In this document: positions 9,371-17,946 of the stretch, piece after piece
Position numbering within the stretch: the first letter of the stretch is position 1
Layout of the letters: every line of letters begins with the position of its first letter
From: Alphaproteobacteria bacterium HGW-Alphaproteobacteria-18
GTDB lineage: Bacteria > Pseudomonadota > Alphaproteobacteria > Caulobacterales > Hyphomonadaceae
Length of the DNA stretch: 64,000 nucleotides
Direction of reading: 5' to 3'
NCBI GenBank assembly: GCA_002841155.1
Contig: PHEH01000001.1
Coordinates: forward strand, 124,001 to 188,000
Program-made: the position numbers and the translations under genes
Notes under the pieces: model-generated
The model's database searches: none
Seen by the model: only the letters and a program-made list of their open reading frames with translations
What the model was told of the DNA's origin: nothing

Positions 9371-10096
9371 GTGCCTGTTCTACACAAGATCGCTTTTGGA
9401 CCTGCCGAATTGAAACAGTTTTTCGCCACCGCACGCACTTCTGAAGCTTGGAGCAAGTCGCCGCTCCGGCATCTGGAGAAGTGGTCCACCTATGCCTTCT
9501 GGAAGCGGCAGGCGCGCACCTGGCACTGGATGTCGGGCGCCATCTGCCTCATCGGTATGCTGCTTTTCTCGCTGACCGGCATCACGCTGAATCACGCCCA
9601 TCAGATCCCCGCCAAGCCGACGGTCACAGAGCTTGAGATGGTGCTCTCGGAGGCGGCTATTGCCGCCATCGCCCCCGATATCGCGATGGCAGGCGCCGCC
9701 AGGGTTCCGCCGGAAACGGCCGCCGAAATCCGCCGCGAACTCGGCGTCGATCTCGCCGGCAAGAAGGGCGAATGGACCGATATTGATGTCTATGTAAGCC
9801 TGCCGCGCCCTGGCGGCGACGCCTGGATCAGCATCGACCGGGAAACCGGCGATGTGTTCTATGAACACACCGCGCGCGGCCCGATTTCCTATCTCAACGA
9901 CCTCCACAAGGGCCGCAGCACAGGGCCTGTCTGGTCGCTCTTTCTCGATATCTTTGCCGTGGCCACCATCGTCTTCTGCATGACCGGCCTCTGGCTTCTC
10001 CAGATCCACTCCCAGCGCCGGGGCTCCACATGGCCGCTGGTCATGGGCGGCCTGGCCATCCCCGTCATCATTCTTCTCTTCTTCCTTCACATATGA
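9371..10096 (+). CDS. PepSY-associated inner-membrane protein
   Basis: A 241-residue protein with a TM helix after KRQARTWHWMSGAICL (about 56-75), a periplasmic PepSY-like region (WISIDRETGDVFYE, about 156-169) and two further C-terminal helices. Members of this family sit beside ApbE and TonB receptor genes and are proposed to carry electrons across the inner membrane for metal or flavin reduction. The GTG at 9371 gives this length; no strong ribosome site is visible, and an internal start cannot be excluded. First of four tightly spaced genes (PepSY, DUF2271, DUF4198, apbE) behind a Fur-like box. Confidence 0.75.
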   Translation: MPVLHKIAFGPAELKQFFATARTSEAWSKSPLRHLEKWSTYAFWKRQARTWHWMSGAICLIGMLLFSLTGITLNHAHQIPAKPTVTELEMVLSEAAIAAIAPDIAMAGAARVPPETAAEIRRELGVDLAGKKGEWTDIDVYVSLPRPGGDAWISIDRETGDVFYEHTARGPISYLNDLHKGRSTGPVWSLFLDIFAVATIVFCMTGLWLLQIHSQRRGSTWPLVMGGLAIPVIILLFFLHI

Positions 10097-10106
10097 GGTG
10101 CTCTGT

Positions 10107-10622
10107 ATGCGTGCAGTTCTGACAATCGCTGGTCTCTCCCTGCTGACAGGGCAGGCGGTCGCCGATGATGTGGCTATCGAGGTCGGTATCCCGCGTCTCG
10201 ATGTGGCCGAATATCACCGTCCCTATGTCGCCATCTGGATAGCAAATCCCGATCACTCGGTCGTCTCCAATCTCGCCGTCTGGTACCAGCAGGGCGAAAC
10301 CGGCGAAGGCAAGGGCGAGACCTGGCTGAAGGACATCCGTCAATGGTGGCGCCGCACCGGGCGGGAACTTGCCATGCCGGTTGACGGTGTGTCAGGCCCC
10401 ACGAAAGCGCCGGGTACGCATGAAATCGTCCTGCCGTCAGACAAAGGCGCCTTCGGAAACCTGAAGCCGGGCAATTATCAGCTGGTCGTGGAGGCTGCGC
10501 GCGAAGTCGGCGGCCGCGAACTCGTCAGCGTGCCCTTCACCTGGCCGCTGAAGGGCGAGGCGCTCTCCACCAGCGGCGAGCGCGAGCTTGGCAAAGTCAC
10601 CCTCCGCCTTGCGGGCAAATAG
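10107..10622 (+). CDS. DUF2271 exported protein with a near-canonical flavinylation motif
   Basis: A 171-residue exported protein (signal peptide 1-19, LLTGQAVA then DD) that fits DUF2271 throughout: PYVAIWIANPDHSVVSNLAVWY, KDIRQWWRR and THEIVLP. At 93-99 it reads D-G-V-S-G-P-T, close to the D-x-x-S/T-G-A-T/S sequence on whose last Thr/Ser ApbE attaches FMN; Ala is replaced by Pro. With apbE three genes downstream, this protein is the natural candidate substrate for covalent FMN. That is inference: I do not know whether Pro is tolerated. The ATG at 10107 is 10 bases after the PepSY stop. Confidence 0.75.
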   Translation: MRAVLTIAGLSLLTGQAVADDVAIEVGIPRLDVAEYHRPYVAIWIANPDHSVVSNLAVWYQQGETGEGKGETWLKDIRQWWRRTGRELAMPVDGVSGPTKAPGTHEIVLPSDKGAFGNLKPGNYQLVVEAAREVGGRELVSVPFTWPLKGEALSTSGERELGKVTLRLAGK

Positions 10623-10658
10623 CGCCCAACCGGGCGACACCAACACGGGAGTCACACT

Positions 10659-11474
10659 ATGAAAACCACCTTTCTCAAAGCCTGCGCCGTCGCCGCCCTC
10701 GCGCTGACGATTGCCGGTTCGGCCAGCGCCCACCGCGCCTGGATGCTGCCCTCTTCCTTCACGCTTTCGGGTGAAGGCCAGTGGGTAACGGTTGATGGGG
10801 CCATCTCCAACAACCTCTTCTACCCCAACCACCACGCCATGAACCTCGACTCGGTCACCGTGTTCGGCCCCGATGGAAAACCGGTCGAAGCGCAGAACAA
10901 GGCGTCGGGCAAGTACCGCTCGGTCTTCGATATTGCGCTAGAGAAGGAAGGCACCTACCGCATCTCCTCTGGCGGCGCGGGCTATATGGCCAGCTGGGAA
11001 GAGGGCGGAGAGCGCAAGCGCTGGCGCGGCACGGCAGAGACGCTGAAATCTGAAGGCATCGAAGCCAAGCCCGGCGTTCAGGTCACCGGCAATGTCCGCC
11101 GGATCGAAACCTTCGTTACCCTTGGCGCTCCCACAACGGCCGTCTTCGCCACCGAGGGCACCGGCCTGGAGCTGAAGCCCGTCACCCACCCCAACGATGT
11201 CTATGCCGGCGAGAAAGTCTCCTTCCAGCTTCTGGTCGATGGCGCGCCTGCCGAAGGCGTCGAAGTCGATATCATCCGCGGCAGCGACCGGTATCGCGAT
11301 TCCGAAGACGGGCTGAAGCTCACGACCAACGCTGAAGGCATCCTCACATTCACGCCCGAGGAAGCAGGCGCCTACTGGCTGAGCGCCAGCGCGGAAGGCA
11401 AGAGCATGCTGAACGGCAAGGAGATTGGTGTTCGTTCCAGCTATGTGGCCACCTTCGAAGCCCTGCCGCATTGA
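10659..11474 (+). CDS. DUF4198 periplasmic protein
   Basis: A 271-residue secreted protein with a clean signal peptide (1-24, ending SASA) followed by H25-R-A-W, the start typical of DUF4198, a family linked to nickel or cobalt uptake and to TonB/ApbE loci. Two beta-rich domains are likely; the second (about 170-265) has a carboxypeptidase-regulatory-like fold pattern (APAEGVEVDIIRG, GILTFTPEEAGAYWLSA). The N-terminal His may bind metal. The ribosome site is in ACACGGGAGTCACACT just before the ATG. Its stop overlaps the proposed TTG start of apbE. Confidence 0.8.
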   Translation: MKTTFLKACAVAALALTIAGSASAHRAWMLPSSFTLSGEGQWVTVDGAISNNLFYPNHHAMNLDSVTVFGPDGKPVEAQNKASGKYRSVFDIALEKEGTYRISSGGAGYMASWEEGGERKRWRGTAETLKSEGIEAKPGVQVTGNVRRIETFVTLGAPTTAVFATEGTGLELKPVTHPNDVYAGEKVSFQLLVDGAPAEGVEVDIIRGSDRYRDSEDGLKLTTNAEGILTFTPEEAGAYWLSASAEGKSMLNGKEIGVRSSYVATFEALPH

Positions 11475-12445
11475 GCGACATCCGCCTTCTGATCCCTGAT
11501 GATTTCGGCCGCGGTGATATCACGCCGCGGCCGGAAGCTTTTATGGGGATGCGTCTTCGGGGCCTGACGATGGGCACCAGCTGGTCCGCCACATGGTGCG
11601 CCGCGCCGGGCCTGCCGGAGGAGACTGTGAGGGCGGCGCTGGAGGCAAGTTTTGCGCAGATCATCGCGTCCATGAGCCCCTGGGAACCGGCCTCCCTTAT
11701 CTCGCAGTTCAACCGCCTTGCCCCCGGCGACAGCCTCACCATCGACGCGCCGTTCGCAGAGGTGATGGCGATGGCTCTGGAGGTCGCCCGCGCTTCCGGC
11801 GGCGCGTTCGATCCCTGCCTCGGCGGCGAGGTCATGCGGCGCGGCTTTGGCCCGGCAGGCATCGGGGCCGGGGAGGCGGGCAGGGCACATGGGCCCGGCA
11901 TCTGGAGCCAGGTGCTCCCGGAGTCTGAGCGTATCTTCCAGCCGGGCGGTGTCACGCTCGACCTCAACGCCATCGCCAAGGGTTACGCCGTTGATCAGAT
12001 GGGCCGCACGCTGGAGCGCTTCGGTATCACCCAATACCTCGTCGAGATCGGCGGCGAGTTTGCCGGGCGCGGGGTAAAGCCTGACCGGTCGCCCTGGTGG
12101 GTCGATCTGGAAAACCCGTCATCGGGGGAGGCGCCCTGGCGGATTGCGCTGGTGGGTCATGGTGTGGCCACGTCTGGCGATTACCGGCAGCAGATTGTCC
12201 GGGATTGTCTCAAAGTGTCCCATATTGTCCCGGCTGTGTCCCGGTCGTGTCGCCTGGGTGACCTGGCCAGTGTCACCGTTGTGCATGAAAATTGCGCCCT
12301 CGCAGATGCCTGGGCCACCGCGATTTTCGCGATGGGGGACGGTGCCGGCCTGGCTCTAGCCGACCGTCTTGGCCTGGCCGTGCTCCTGCAATACCGCGAC
12401 GCGCCGGCCAAGACGTCCACCCGCCTCGCCGGCTGGCAAAATTGA
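11471..12445 (+). CDS. apbE: FAD:protein FMN transferase (ApbE family)
   Basis: Transfers FMN from FAD to Thr/Ser of exported redox proteins. Diagnostic pieces are MGTSW near residue 34, FDPCLGG, DLNAIAKGYAVD (about 165-176), VEIGGE and HGVATSGDYRQ, and the metal-site stretch ADAWATAIFAMG. The usual HIIDP is degenerate (SHIVPAVS). The TTG at 11471 overlaps the previous stop; ATGs at 11543 or 11549 are possible alternatives. No choice gives a convincing signal peptide or lipobox, although ApbE is normally periplasmic, so either this one is cytoplasmic or it is exported in a way I cannot see. Last gene of the Fur-type operon. Confidence 0.88.
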   Translation: MSDIRLLIPDDFGRGDITPRPEAFMGMRLRGLTMGTSWSATWCAAPGLPEETVRAALEASFAQIIASMSPWEPASLISQFNRLAPGDSLTIDAPFAEVMAMALEVARASGGAFDPCLGGEVMRRGFGPAGIGAGEAGRAHGPGIWSQVLPESERIFQPGGVTLDLNAIAKGYAVDQMGRTLERFGITQYLVEIGGEFAGRGVKPDRSPWWVDLENPSSGEAPWRIALVGHGVATSGDYRQQIVRDCLKVSHIVPAVSRSCRLGDLASVTVVHENCALADAWATAIFAMGDGAGLALADRLGLAVLLQYRDAPAKTSTRLAGWQN

Positions 12446-12544
12446 CTCGGGCCATCACGCGCTAACCCCGCGACAAAGTGGACTATCATCCATTTTTTCT
12501 CAGTCAAATTCCCTAATGCCTTGAAAAAATGTGCATTATAAAAT

Positions 12545-12563
12545 GAGAATGATAATCATTAAA
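12545..12563. promoter_or_regulatory. Fur box upstream of the TonB receptor
   Basis: GAGAATGATAATCATTAAA matches the classical GATAATGATAATCATTATC at 16 of 19 positions. It lies 65 bases before the receptor ATG at 12629. This is the strongest regulatory site in the window and implies iron repression. Confidence 0.8.
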
Positions 12564-12598
12564 GCTTGATCCTGCGCTCGGATACCCCTAGGAGGATT

Positions 12599-12617
12599 GA
12601 GAATAATTCGCAATCGC
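12599..12617. promoter_or_regulatory. Second, degenerate Fur-like site by the TonB receptor start
   Basis: GAGAATAATTCGCAATCGC has the same skeleton (GAGAAT-N4-GCAAT-N-GC) as the site at 9337-9355. It sits 11 bases before the ATG, where bound repressor could block initiation. Confidence 0.4.
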
Positions 12618-12628
12618 AGGGGTCTGCC

Positions 12629-15031
12629 ATGAAATCCTATCTCGCCCGAAAAGCCGTCATCAGCGGCTCCATGATCGCCGCCATCCTGTCAGGCCAGGCC
12701 GCGTTCGCCGATGAACCCGACGCTCCCGACCGCCAGATGCGTCTCGACGAAATCGTCGTCACCGCCGCCGGCTTCGAGCAGAAACTCGTCGATGCCCCCG
12801 CCAGCATCAGCATCGTCACGGTCGAGGAACTCAAAGAGCGTCCCTACATGACTCTCATCGATGCCGTCCGCGATCTGGAAGGGGTGGATGTCGGAGAAAC
12901 CTCAGACAAAACAGGGCAGCGCACGATCAGCATGCGCGGGATGGGATCGGACTACACGCTCGTTCTGATCAATGGCAAACGCCAGAACAATCATGGCGAC
13001 ATCTACCCGAACAATTTCGGCGGCAACCAGTTCAACCACATCCCCCCGCTGGACACGATCGAGCGGATCGAAGTCATCCGTGGCCCGGCATCCACGCTTT
13101 ACGGGTCTGATGCGCTGGGCGGGGTGATCAACATCATCACCAAGAAAGTCAGCGACCGCTGGAGCGGGTCGGGCACGGTCAGCCGCAGCTTTCAGGAGAA
13201 TGACAGCTTTGGCGACGACACAACGGTTGATCTCTCCGTCTCGGGGCCGATCATTCCGGGCAAACTCAATCTGAGTGCCCGGGGCAGCTGGTATGAGCGG
13301 GATGCGTCCAATCCGGTCTATGCTTCGGTGACAGATCCTTCGGGCGTTGTTCAGAACCGGTCGCTGGGCTTTGGCAGTGGCGGCAAGACTGTGGATAATA
13401 CAAACACCACCTATGGCTTCAGCCTGGCCTGGGTGCTGGCGGCCAACCAGACCCTCACCTTCGACTTCGACGGCTCCAAGCAGGATTATGACAACGCGAT
13501 CAAGATCAATGATGCGGGCGTCGAAGAATATCCCGTCGGCACGGTCGACAATATCAACAGCATCTTCACCGCCGGGAATTTCTGCCTGGGCGCAACGGGC
13601 AACAATGCCGCCGCCTGCGCCGGCAATGGGGGCACCTGGTCTCGCCGCGCCAATCCGCGCGTCGGCTACAGCCCGACACAGGAATTCACGCGCGACAGCT
13701 GGTCGCTGACACATGATGGCGAATGGGGCTTCGGCAACAGCTTCGTGTCGCTGGCCTATGTTGCGACGAACAATAACGGCCGTACCCTGCCGTTCACGGT
13801 GGCCGAACGGGAGCTGCTTCTGACGATGGTCGACGGGACGGGTGACTATGCCGGGCTGACCGTGGCCGAGCGCCGCGATATTGCCGAAGCGACTTTCCTG
13901 CCGCGCCCCAAGCGCACGCTGGAAAGCGCTCAATACACCCTCGACGCCAAGCTCGACATGCCGTTCGACTATGCCGGCCAGCATAGGGTTGTTGTCGGCG
14001 GCCAGGTCATTCAGGGCGAGCTGACCGATGGCGTGTTCGGTATGGAAGACGGTACACCCGGCCAGGCGCAGGAGCACAACATGTTCTCGCTGTTCGCCGA
14101 GGATACCTGGACGCCGGTTGAGCCTTTCTCGCTGACGGGCGGGGTTCGCTATGACAATCATGATGTGTTCGGCGACCAGGTCAGCCCGCGGCTTTATGCG
14201 GTGTATACGATGTCGCCGAGCCTCACCCTGAAGGGCGGTGTCAGCACGGGCTTCAAGACCCCGAAAACGACGCAGCTCTATGATGGCATCGTGGGCTTTG
14301 GTGGGCAGGGCACAACGCCGTTCTTCGGCAATCCCGACCTCAAGCCGGAAACCAGCACCAGCACCGAGATCGCCCTCTACTGGCAACATGCCAAAGGGCA
14401 TAACTTCAATGCGACGGTGTTCCGCAATGAATTCGAAGACAAGCTTGCCTCCCAGCCCTGCGGCGCGGGTCTTGCGCTCAGCTGTTCGAGCACGGGCGAG
14501 TATGCTGATCTTGGCTATTCCAACAGCACCAAGACCGTGAACATTGACAAGGTGGTGATCGAGGGCGCTGAGCTTGCCGGGCGCTATGTGATCCTCGACA
14601 ATCTGGCGTTACGCGCAAATTATACGTATACGGATAGCGAGCAGAAAAGCGGCGCGCAGGCGGGGCTGCCTCTCAATGAGACGGCCAAGCATATGGCCAA
14701 TGCGACGCTGGACTGGAGCGTCACGGAGCGCTTCAGTACGCAACTGTCTGTCGAGGCCCGCTCCAAACGCTATCGTGGGGTTAGCGCCACGACCGGCGAG
14801 CATCTCTATTACAAAGACTATGAGCTGTTTAACCTCGGCGCGCAGTACCGAGTGAATGACTTCGTGACGCTGAGCGGGCGGGTGAACAACCTGCTCGACG
14901 AGGATTTCACCACCTACCAGTACGAGTTCACAGATAATGGTGACGGCACCTGGGCGCTGAGCACACAGGACGATTACAACATCAAGGACAAGGCTCGCAG
15001 CTTCTGGGTCAGCATGAGCGTCCGCTTCTGA
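12629..15031 (+). CDS. TonB-dependent outer membrane receptor (siderophore type)
   Basis: An 800-residue outer membrane importer, likely for a ferric siderophore or heme-type ligand. It has a signal peptide (1-27, ending FA-DEP), a TonB-box-like EIVVTA, and a plug domain (about 45-170) with RGMGSDYTLVLINGKRQ and IERIEVIRGPASTLYGSDALGGVINI. A 22-strand barrel follows, ending in aromatic F (SVRF). The open frame starts earlier with a TTG, but MKSYLARK at 12629 is the only start that gives a signal peptide. A Fur box lies 65 bases upstream. The 500-residue frame on the opposite strand is a shadow of this GC-biased gene. Confidence 0.93.
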   Translation: MKSYLARKAVISGSMIAAILSGQAAFADEPDAPDRQMRLDEIVVTAAGFEQKLVDAPASISIVTVEELKERPYMTLIDAVRDLEGVDVGETSDKTGQRTISMRGMGSDYTLVLINGKRQNNHGDIYPNNFGGNQFNHIPPLDTIERIEVIRGPASTLYGSDALGGVINIITKKVSDRWSGSGTVSRSFQENDSFGDDTTVDLSVSGPIIPGKLNLSARGSWYERDASNPVYASVTDPSGVVQNRSLGFGSGGKTVDNTNTTYGFSLAWVLAANQTLTFDFDGSKQDYDNAIKINDAGVEEYPVGTVDNINSIFTAGNFCLGATGNNAAACAGNGGTWSRRANPRVGYSPTQEFTRDSWSLTHDGEWGFGNSFVSLAYVATNNNGRTLPFTVAERELLLTMVDGTGDYAGLTVAERRDIAEATFLPRPKRTLESAQYTLDAKLDMPFDYAGQHRVVVGGQVIQGELTDGVFGMEDGTPGQAQEHNMFSLFAEDTWTPVEPFSLTGGVRYDNHDVFGDQVSPRLYAVYTMSPSLTLKGGVSTGFKTPKTTQLYDGIVGFGGQGTTPFFGNPDLKPETSTSTEIALYWQHAKGHNFNATVFRNEFEDKLASQPCGAGLALSCSSTGEYADLGYSNSTKTVNIDKVVIEGAELAGRYVILDNLALRANYTYTDSEQKSGAQAGLPLNETAKHMANATLDWSVTERFSTQLSVEARSKRYRGVSATTGEHLYYKDYELFNLGAQYRVNDFVTLSGRVNNLLDEDFTTYQYEFTDNGDGTWALSTQDDYNIKDKARSFWVSMSVRF

Positions 15032-15176
15032 TCCTGTAGTAAACACAACAGATCTGAGATCTGGTGGCAGGCGCTCGCGGATTGCGGGCGGCTGCTGTTT
15101 TTCTGGGGAATTCTACCATAGGGGACATCTTTCGATTTCGGGTTTCCCGGTTAAATAGATAGCTATCAAAGTATTG

Positions 15177-16880
15177 ATGATACTAAAGGCTATGATTTCA
15201 GACGCCGCTTTGATTCGAGAGTTGAAAGCGATTGCGGGCACCGGTCAGGTCATCGCGGACGGACGGGGTATACGGCGCTTCACGCGCGGGTTCCGGTCTG
15301 GCGAGGGCAGCGCGGTTGCGGTTGTCCGGCCGGGGTCTCTGGTTGAGCTCTGGCGTTTGGCGCGAGCGTGTGTCCGGGCCGGGCGGATCATTATCCTGCA
15401 AGCGGCCAATACGGGAGTGACCGGCGGCTCGACACCCGATGGCGTGTATGATCGCGGTGTCGTGATCCTCAACACGATGCGGCTGAAGGGCGTTCATATG
15501 CTGAACGGCGGCGCGCAGGTACTGTGTCTTCCGGGTACGACCTTGCAGGAACTGGAACGGGAGCTGCGGTCGCTGCAACGCGAGTCTCATTCTGAGATGG
15601 GATCGACCTGGTTGAGTGCGTCGGTGATCGGCGGGGTCTGCAACAGTTCGGGCGGCGTTCTGGTGCGGCGGGGGCCGGCCTATACTGAAGCGGCGCTGTA
15701 TGCGCAGGTCGATGAAACGGGTGATCTCCGGCTTGTCAATGAACTCGGCATGGATCTGGGGCGAGACCCGGAGGAACAGCTGGAAAGTCTGGAGCGCGGC
15801 GAATTCTTTCGTGTGCTGAATGATCTGCATGTGCGTGTCTGTTCGGCGCATGGCTATCTCGAACAGGTCCGCGATGTGGACGCGCATTCTCCAGCCCGGT
15901 TCAATGCGGATCCGCGATACCTTAACGGCGCATCGGGCAGCGCCGGGCGGCTGATCGTGTTTGCGGTCAGGCTGGATACGTTTCCGCGGCCCGCCACAAC
16001 CCATGTTTTCCATCTGGCCACGGATGATCCAGGCGTGCTTACGGATATTCGCCGCCGGATGCTCGGGGAAGCCGCCCTGGTGCCGATCTCGGCCGAATAC
16101 ATGCACCGGGACATGTTTCAGATGGCGGCGCGGTATGGCAAGGATACGTTCATTGCCGTCTGGATGCTCGGAGCCAGCCGGCTGGGGCCGCTGCTGCGCT
16201 TCAAGGAGGCGGTAGACGGGCTTGCGAGCCGGCTTGGGCTTGGGCGCGTGCATTTGACAGACCATCTGCTTCAGGGCTTCAGCAAGCTGGCGCCGCCGCA
16301 TCTGCCGGAAGCTTTCCGGGAGAGGGGCGAGCGGTATGCGCATCACCTTTTCCTGAAGGTGGATGGTGAGCAGCTGGGCGCCGCCCGGGCGCTGCTGTCT
16401 GACATGATGCCGCCGCTGAAAGGCGCGTGTCATGAATTCACGCCTGAGGAGGGCAAGAAGGCGTTCCTCCACCGCTTTACGGCGGCCTGCGTGACAAACC
16501 GCTATACCGCGCTTGTGAAAGAGGCCGAGGATAGGCTGGTGGGGCTGGACGTTGCGTTGAGGCGTAATGACAAGGCGTGGTGGTATGTGCTGCCCGATCA
16601 TCTCAAGGCGATGGTTGAGCATACGCTCGTCTACGGTCATTTCTTCTGCCATGTGTTCCATCAGGATTTCATCCTGAAGAAAGGCGCTGACGCAGCCGCG
16701 TTCCGGCGGGGCATGCTGGCGCATTACGCCGCGCGCGGGGCCGAATGCCCTGGCGAATGCAATGTTGGGCAGGTCCACAAGGCAAAGCCGGAACTGGCCG
16801 CCTTTTACCGGAAGCTCGACCCGACCAACACGCTCAATCCCGGTCTTGGAAAGACATCGCGCAACAAGGACTGGAAATAA
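15177..16880 (+). CDS. dld: Quinone-dependent D-lactate dehydrogenase
   Basis: A membrane-associated FAD enzyme that oxidises D-lactate to pyruvate and passes electrons to quinone. It matches Dld over its full length (about 567 residues, like the 571 of E. coli). The FAD-binding part includes FRSGEGSAVAVVRPGSLVELW, LQAANTGVTGGSTP and SVIGGVCNSSGG; the membrane-binding and C-terminal cap regions include HLFLKVDG and FHQDFILKKG, and the end reads DPTNTLNPG. Starts at 15177 and 15192 are both possible; neither has a strong ribosome site. It follows the iron receptor by 145 bases with no obvious link. An imperfectly placed hairpin (15049-15063, CAGATC-TGA-GATCTG) lies between them. Confidence 0.92.
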   Translation: MILKAMISDAALIRELKAIAGTGQVIADGRGIRRFTRGFRSGEGSAVAVVRPGSLVELWRLARACVRAGRIIILQAANTGVTGGSTPDGVYDRGVVILNTMRLKGVHMLNGGAQVLCLPGTTLQELERELRSLQRESHSEMGSTWLSASVIGGVCNSSGGVLVRRGPAYTEAALYAQVDETGDLRLVNELGMDLGRDPEEQLESLERGEFFRVLNDLHVRVCSAHGYLEQVRDVDAHSPARFNADPRYLNGASGSAGRLIVFAVRLDTFPRPATTHVFHLATDDPGVLTDIRRRMLGEAALVPISAEYMHRDMFQMAARYGKDTFIAVWMLGASRLGPLLRFKEAVDGLASRLGLGRVHLTDHLLQGFSKLAPPHLPEAFRERGERYAHHLFLKVDGEQLGAARALLSDMMPPLKGACHEFTPEEGKKAFLHRFTAACVTNRYTALVKEAEDRLVGLDVALRRNDKAWWYVLPDHLKAMVEHTLVYGHFFCHVFHQDFILKKGADAAAFRRGMLAHYAARGAECPGECNVGQVHKAKPELAAFYRKLDPTNTLNPGLGKTSRNKDWK

Positions 16881-16977
16881 ATTCCGGTTTCAGGGGGCGT
16901 TCCCCAGTTGGCCTGGTGGGCGCCAGCAGTTGTGGCCGGTAAGAGGCTGGAATTGCAGGCAGGCGCGGGGGTGACGG

Positions 16978-17697
16978 TCAGGACGTGTCGGCGGTCAGGC
17001 CGTGTTGGCGGTCAGGCCGGGGCAAGGCGGCGGCCAGCGCCGCGCAATTCAGCAAGGTCCAGCGTTCAGCCGCCGGGATGACCGGTCTGGGGACGCGCAG
17101 GGTGATACCGGCCGCCTTCAGGCGCGCGGCGAATTTGGCGGCATGGGTGTGGGGATCATCCAGCAGCGCGCGCATGGCTTTCAGGCGGGCGCCCAGCAAG
17201 ACGAAGGGGTCTGCCACCGGGGCGGCGGCTGTCGGGCCGCGTGGGTCTTCGAGGTGACTGTCGGCGCGATCTGGGCGCCGGGGTTTCTCGCGAGCCTCAG
17301 GAAGGGTGAGCGGCTTGCCGCTTTTTTCAAAACCCCTGGCAAGTTGCGACAAGCTCAGCAGCGTGGGGACCGGCGCGCGGCGCAGCACAGGCCCAATGTC
17401 AGGTACAGTATCGGGCCCTATATCGGGCGCGCTGTCAGAAGAGGCGGATGCGCGGGGAACGAAGGGCGCCGGTTTGACGGGCATGAGGATCAGCAGGCAG
17501 CGGAAGATCTGTTCCAGATTGCCTGCTCTTTTGCCCAGGAATCTGAGGAGGTTGGCGCGGGCCTTGCCGCACGCGATGTGGGGGAGCCACCGGTGGATCA
17601 TCGTCAGGACAAGGAGGAGCGCGCGCGCCCGGCTCCAGGCGGCAGGGCCGGAACGGGCAGGGCGGGCGCGGGCGCGGGAGGCATTGCCGTGGATCAT
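16978..17697 (-). CDS. Uncharacterised protein, 239 residues
   Basis: I do not recognise a named family. The N-terminal part is Arg/Ala-rich with a short hydrophobic patch (ARALLLVLTMI), then HRWLPHIACGKARANLLRFLGKRAGNLEQIFRCLLIL, which looks like a real amphipathic helical unit. The middle (about 75-155) is Pro-rich and low complexity. The C-terminus has DPHTHAAKFAARLKAAGITLRVPRP, resembling segments of small uncharacterised alphaproteobacterial proteins. Coding bias supports this strand over the long overlapping frame on the plus strand, which shadows this gene and cydXBA. It lies downstream of cydX beyond a terminator, so is probably its own unit. The start is uncertain. Confidence 0.55.
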   Translation of the reverse strand: MIHGNASRARARPARSGPAAWSRARALLLVLTMIHRWLPHIACGKARANLLRFLGKRAGNLEQIFRCLLILMPVKPAPFVPRASASSDSAPDIGPDTVPDIGPVLRRAPVPTLLSLSQLARGFEKSGKPLTLPEAREKPRRPDRADSHLEDPRGPTAAAPVADPFVLLGARLKAMRALLDDPHTHAAKFAARLKAAGITLRVPRPVIPAAERWTLLNCAALAAALPRPDRQHGLTADTS

Positions 17698-17770
17698 GCG
17701 CCAGAGTGTGGCAGCAGATCAGACCCCGGCGGATTCGATGGCCGCGATGGCCGGCAGATGCAGGAAAACC

Positions 17771-17801
17771 CCCGTGGACAAGGCGGAGCCCTGTCCACGG
17801 G
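17771..17801 (-). terminator. Rho-independent terminator of cydABX
   Basis: CCCGTGGACA (17771-17780) and TGTCCACGGG (17792-17801) form a perfect 10-bp stem with an 11-base loop. Read on the minus strand it is followed by GGTTTTCC. It begins 11 bases after the cydX stop. Confidence 0.8.
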
Positions 17802-17811
17802 AATTCAGGTG

Positions 17812-17934
17812 TCAGCGATCAATCTCCAGATCGTTCTCGCCCGCTTCGCCCATCGAGAATTCGTTCCAGAGGGCGTTGAGGATGCCGAAGGTCAGCGCGA
17901 AGCCGAGGCCGAGTATCCATGCGAAGTACCACAT
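17812..17934 (-). CDS. cydX: CydX, small subunit of cytochrome bd oxidase
   Basis: A 40-residue single-helix peptide that stabilises the CydAB oxidase and its heme arrangement. It reads MWYFAWILGLGFALTFGILN and continues ALWNEFSMGEAG, then an acidic end; the MWYFAWILG start is the family signature. It begins 12 bases after the cydB stop on the same strand and is followed by the terminator, completing cydABX. It is easily missed because of its length. Confidence 0.92.
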   Translation of the reverse strand: MWYFAWILGLGFALTFGILNALWNEFSMGEAGENDLEIDR

Positions 17935-17946
17935 TGTTCCAGTCTC

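Noticed and set aside
12596-12631. Mini reading frame TTG-11 codons-TGA overlapping the TonB receptor ATG
   Set aside because: The AGGAGG at 12590-12595 is too close to the TTG for good initiation, and nothing supports a leader peptide.
12902-14401. A 499-codon open frame opposite the TonB receptor
   Set aside because: The plus strand encodes a full-length receptor with all expected motifs; the opposite frame has none.
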